6,539 bases of DNA, from contig JANXLW010000105.1 in NCBI GenBank assembly GCA_025354965.1, positions 1 to 6,539 on the forward strand, in the 5' to 3' direction. The notes below the pieces were generated by a model. The model searched no databases. It was given only the letters and a program-made list of their open reading frames with translations, and was not told where the DNA came from. Shown here in pieces: positions 5,747 to 6,539 of the stretch (position 1 is the first letter of the stretch; each line of letters begins with the position of its first letter). Source of the DNA: Betaproteobacteria bacterium. Its GTDB lineage: Bacteria > Pseudomonadota > Gammaproteobacteria > Burkholderiales > Burkholderiaceae_C. Both the position numbers and the translations under genes were made by a program.

Positions 5747-6539
5747 ATGACTGACCAAAACAAAAAAACGGAAGATTTCCAGCCTGACTGGCTTTTGGTT
5801 GAGTCACTGGACCTGGAAGCACGGGGCGTTGCGCATTCGGCCGACGGCAAGGTGGTGTTCATTGAAGGCGCTCTCCCATTCGAGGTGGTGAGTGCCAAGG
5901 TCAATCGCAAGAAGAGCAGTTGGGAACAGGCTACTCTGACTGCGGTGCACCGCGAGTCTGCACAGCGTGTTCAACCTGGATGCCCCCATTTTGGCTTGCA
6001 TGAGGGCGCCTGTGGCGGCTGCAAGATGCAGCACCTGCATGTGGCTGCACAGGTGGCAGTAAAGCAGCGCGCGCTGGAGGACAACCTTTGGCATCTAGGC
6101 AAAGTCAAAGCTGACCATATTTTGCGGCCAATAGAAGGTCCCGCCTGGGGCTACCGGCACCGGGCGCGGCTTTCGGTGCGTTATGTTCGCAAGAAGGGTA
6201 CTGTGCTGGTGGGTTTTCACGAACGCAAAAGCAGCTATGTCGCGGACATGAAAGAGTGTCCGGTGCTGCCCACCCAGGTGAGTGCTTTGCTGATGCCACT
6301 GCGGTCTCTGATTGTGTCGATGGATGCAGTTGAAACTTGTCCGCAGATCGAACTGGCTTGTGGTGACGCGGTGATCGCCTTGGTGTTGCGTCATCTGCAG
6401 CCCTTGAGTCAGGGTGACCTGGCAAAGATGCACGCATTTGCCAGCAACCATGCGCCAGTTCAATGGTGGCTGCAACCGAAGGGACCAGAGACGGTACAAC
6501 TGCTGGATCAAGGCAATGAAAGTGTTGTGACCATCACAG
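5747..6539 (+). CDS. rlmD: 23S rRNA (uracil-1939-C5)-methyltransferase RlmD, 5' part
   Basis: 264 codons from ATG at 5747 run off the window end, against a full family length of roughly 430-470. RlmD (RumA) makes m5U1939 in 23S rRNA with SAM and carries a 4Fe-4S cluster. The N-terminal TRAM-like RNA-binding domain (about 14-70) includes SLDLEARGVAH and VVFIEGALPFE. The cluster cysteines are C79, C89, C92 (CPHFGLHEGACGGC) and C171 (KECPVL). The C79-C89 spacing of nine is longer than the five in E. coli. WGYRHRARLSVRY (134-146) and VGFHERKSSYV (155-165) are typical of the central domain. The SAM-binding and catalytic-cysteine parts lie beyond the window, so activity cannot be judged. RlmC/TrmA relatives are less likely given the TRAM domain plus cluster. 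It may be read partly from the rpoS transcript. Confidence 0.9.
   Translation, partial: MTDQNKKTEDFQPDWLLVESLDLEARGVAHSADGKVVFIEGALPFEVVSAKVNRKKSSWEQATLTAVHRESAQRVQPGCPHFGLHEGACGGCKMQHLHVAAQVAVKQRALEDNLWHLGKVKADHILRPIEGPAWGYRHRARLSVRYVRKKGTVLVGFHERKSSYVADMKECPVLPTQVSALLMPLRSLIVSMDAVETCPQIELACGDAVIALVLRHLQPLSQGDLAKMHAFASNHAPVQWWLQPKGPETVQLLDQGNESVVTIT

Noticed and set aside
5762..5768. Seven-A run near the start of rlmD as a programmed frameshift site
   Set aside because: The frame continues normally through conserved RlmD sequence and no downstream stimulatory structure or alternative product is evident.
5307..5822. Long minus-strand open frame across the rpoS/rlmD junction, and another at 4963-5433
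   Set aside because: Both are antisense to well-conserved genes, their translations are Arg/Pro/Ser-rich without a recognisable domain, and they are typical shadows in GC-rich DNA.

Overview
The window looks like chromosomal core DNA from a betaproteobacterium, most likely Burkholderiales near the Comamonadaceae (Rhodoferax/Polaromonas-like). The basis is protein resemblance (RpoS, NlpD, RlmD, and a SPOR protein of a type I associate with this order), moderately GC-rich coding DNA, and the gene order surE-pcm-nlpD-rpoS. No insertion sequence, phage gene, tRNA, rRNA or CRISPR array was seen.

Left part (1-2099, minus strand): the 3'-truncated gene of a three-helix membrane protein with a periplasmic SPOR domain, preceded by a zinc-free MDR-type NAD(P)H:quinone oxidoreductase gene in the same orientation. 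A 65-base gap separates them and holds a short A/T-rich tandem repeat and a consensus -35 hexamer.

Centre (2100-2225): a 126-base divergent promoter region. It contains a candidate promoter for each direction and a CRP/FNR-like inverted repeat (CGTGA-N6-TCACA) that overlaps the candidate surE -35.

Right part (2226-5663, plus strand): the stationary-phase/repair cluster surE (nucleotidase), pcm (isoaspartyl methyltransferase), nlpD (LytM-type lipoprotein) and rpoS (sigma-S), with gaps of only 7-12 bases, so very probably one operon. In E. coli truD precedes surE; here a divergent oxidoreductase gene takes that place. After an 83-base gap without a convincing terminator comes the 5' part of rlmD (23S rRNA m5U1939 methyltransferase), cut by the window end.

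These genes support long-term survival: SurE handles nucleotides, Pcm repairs aged proteins, NlpD controls septal peptidoglycan splitting, and RpoS runs the general stress regulon. SPOR proteins bind the denuded septal glycan that amidases generate, so the window has a division theme at both ends, though nothing links them directly. I see no new multi-gene system. The points most worth a second look are atypical residues in the RpoS -10-reading region, the CRP-like site, and the SPOR gene with its upstream tandem repeat.
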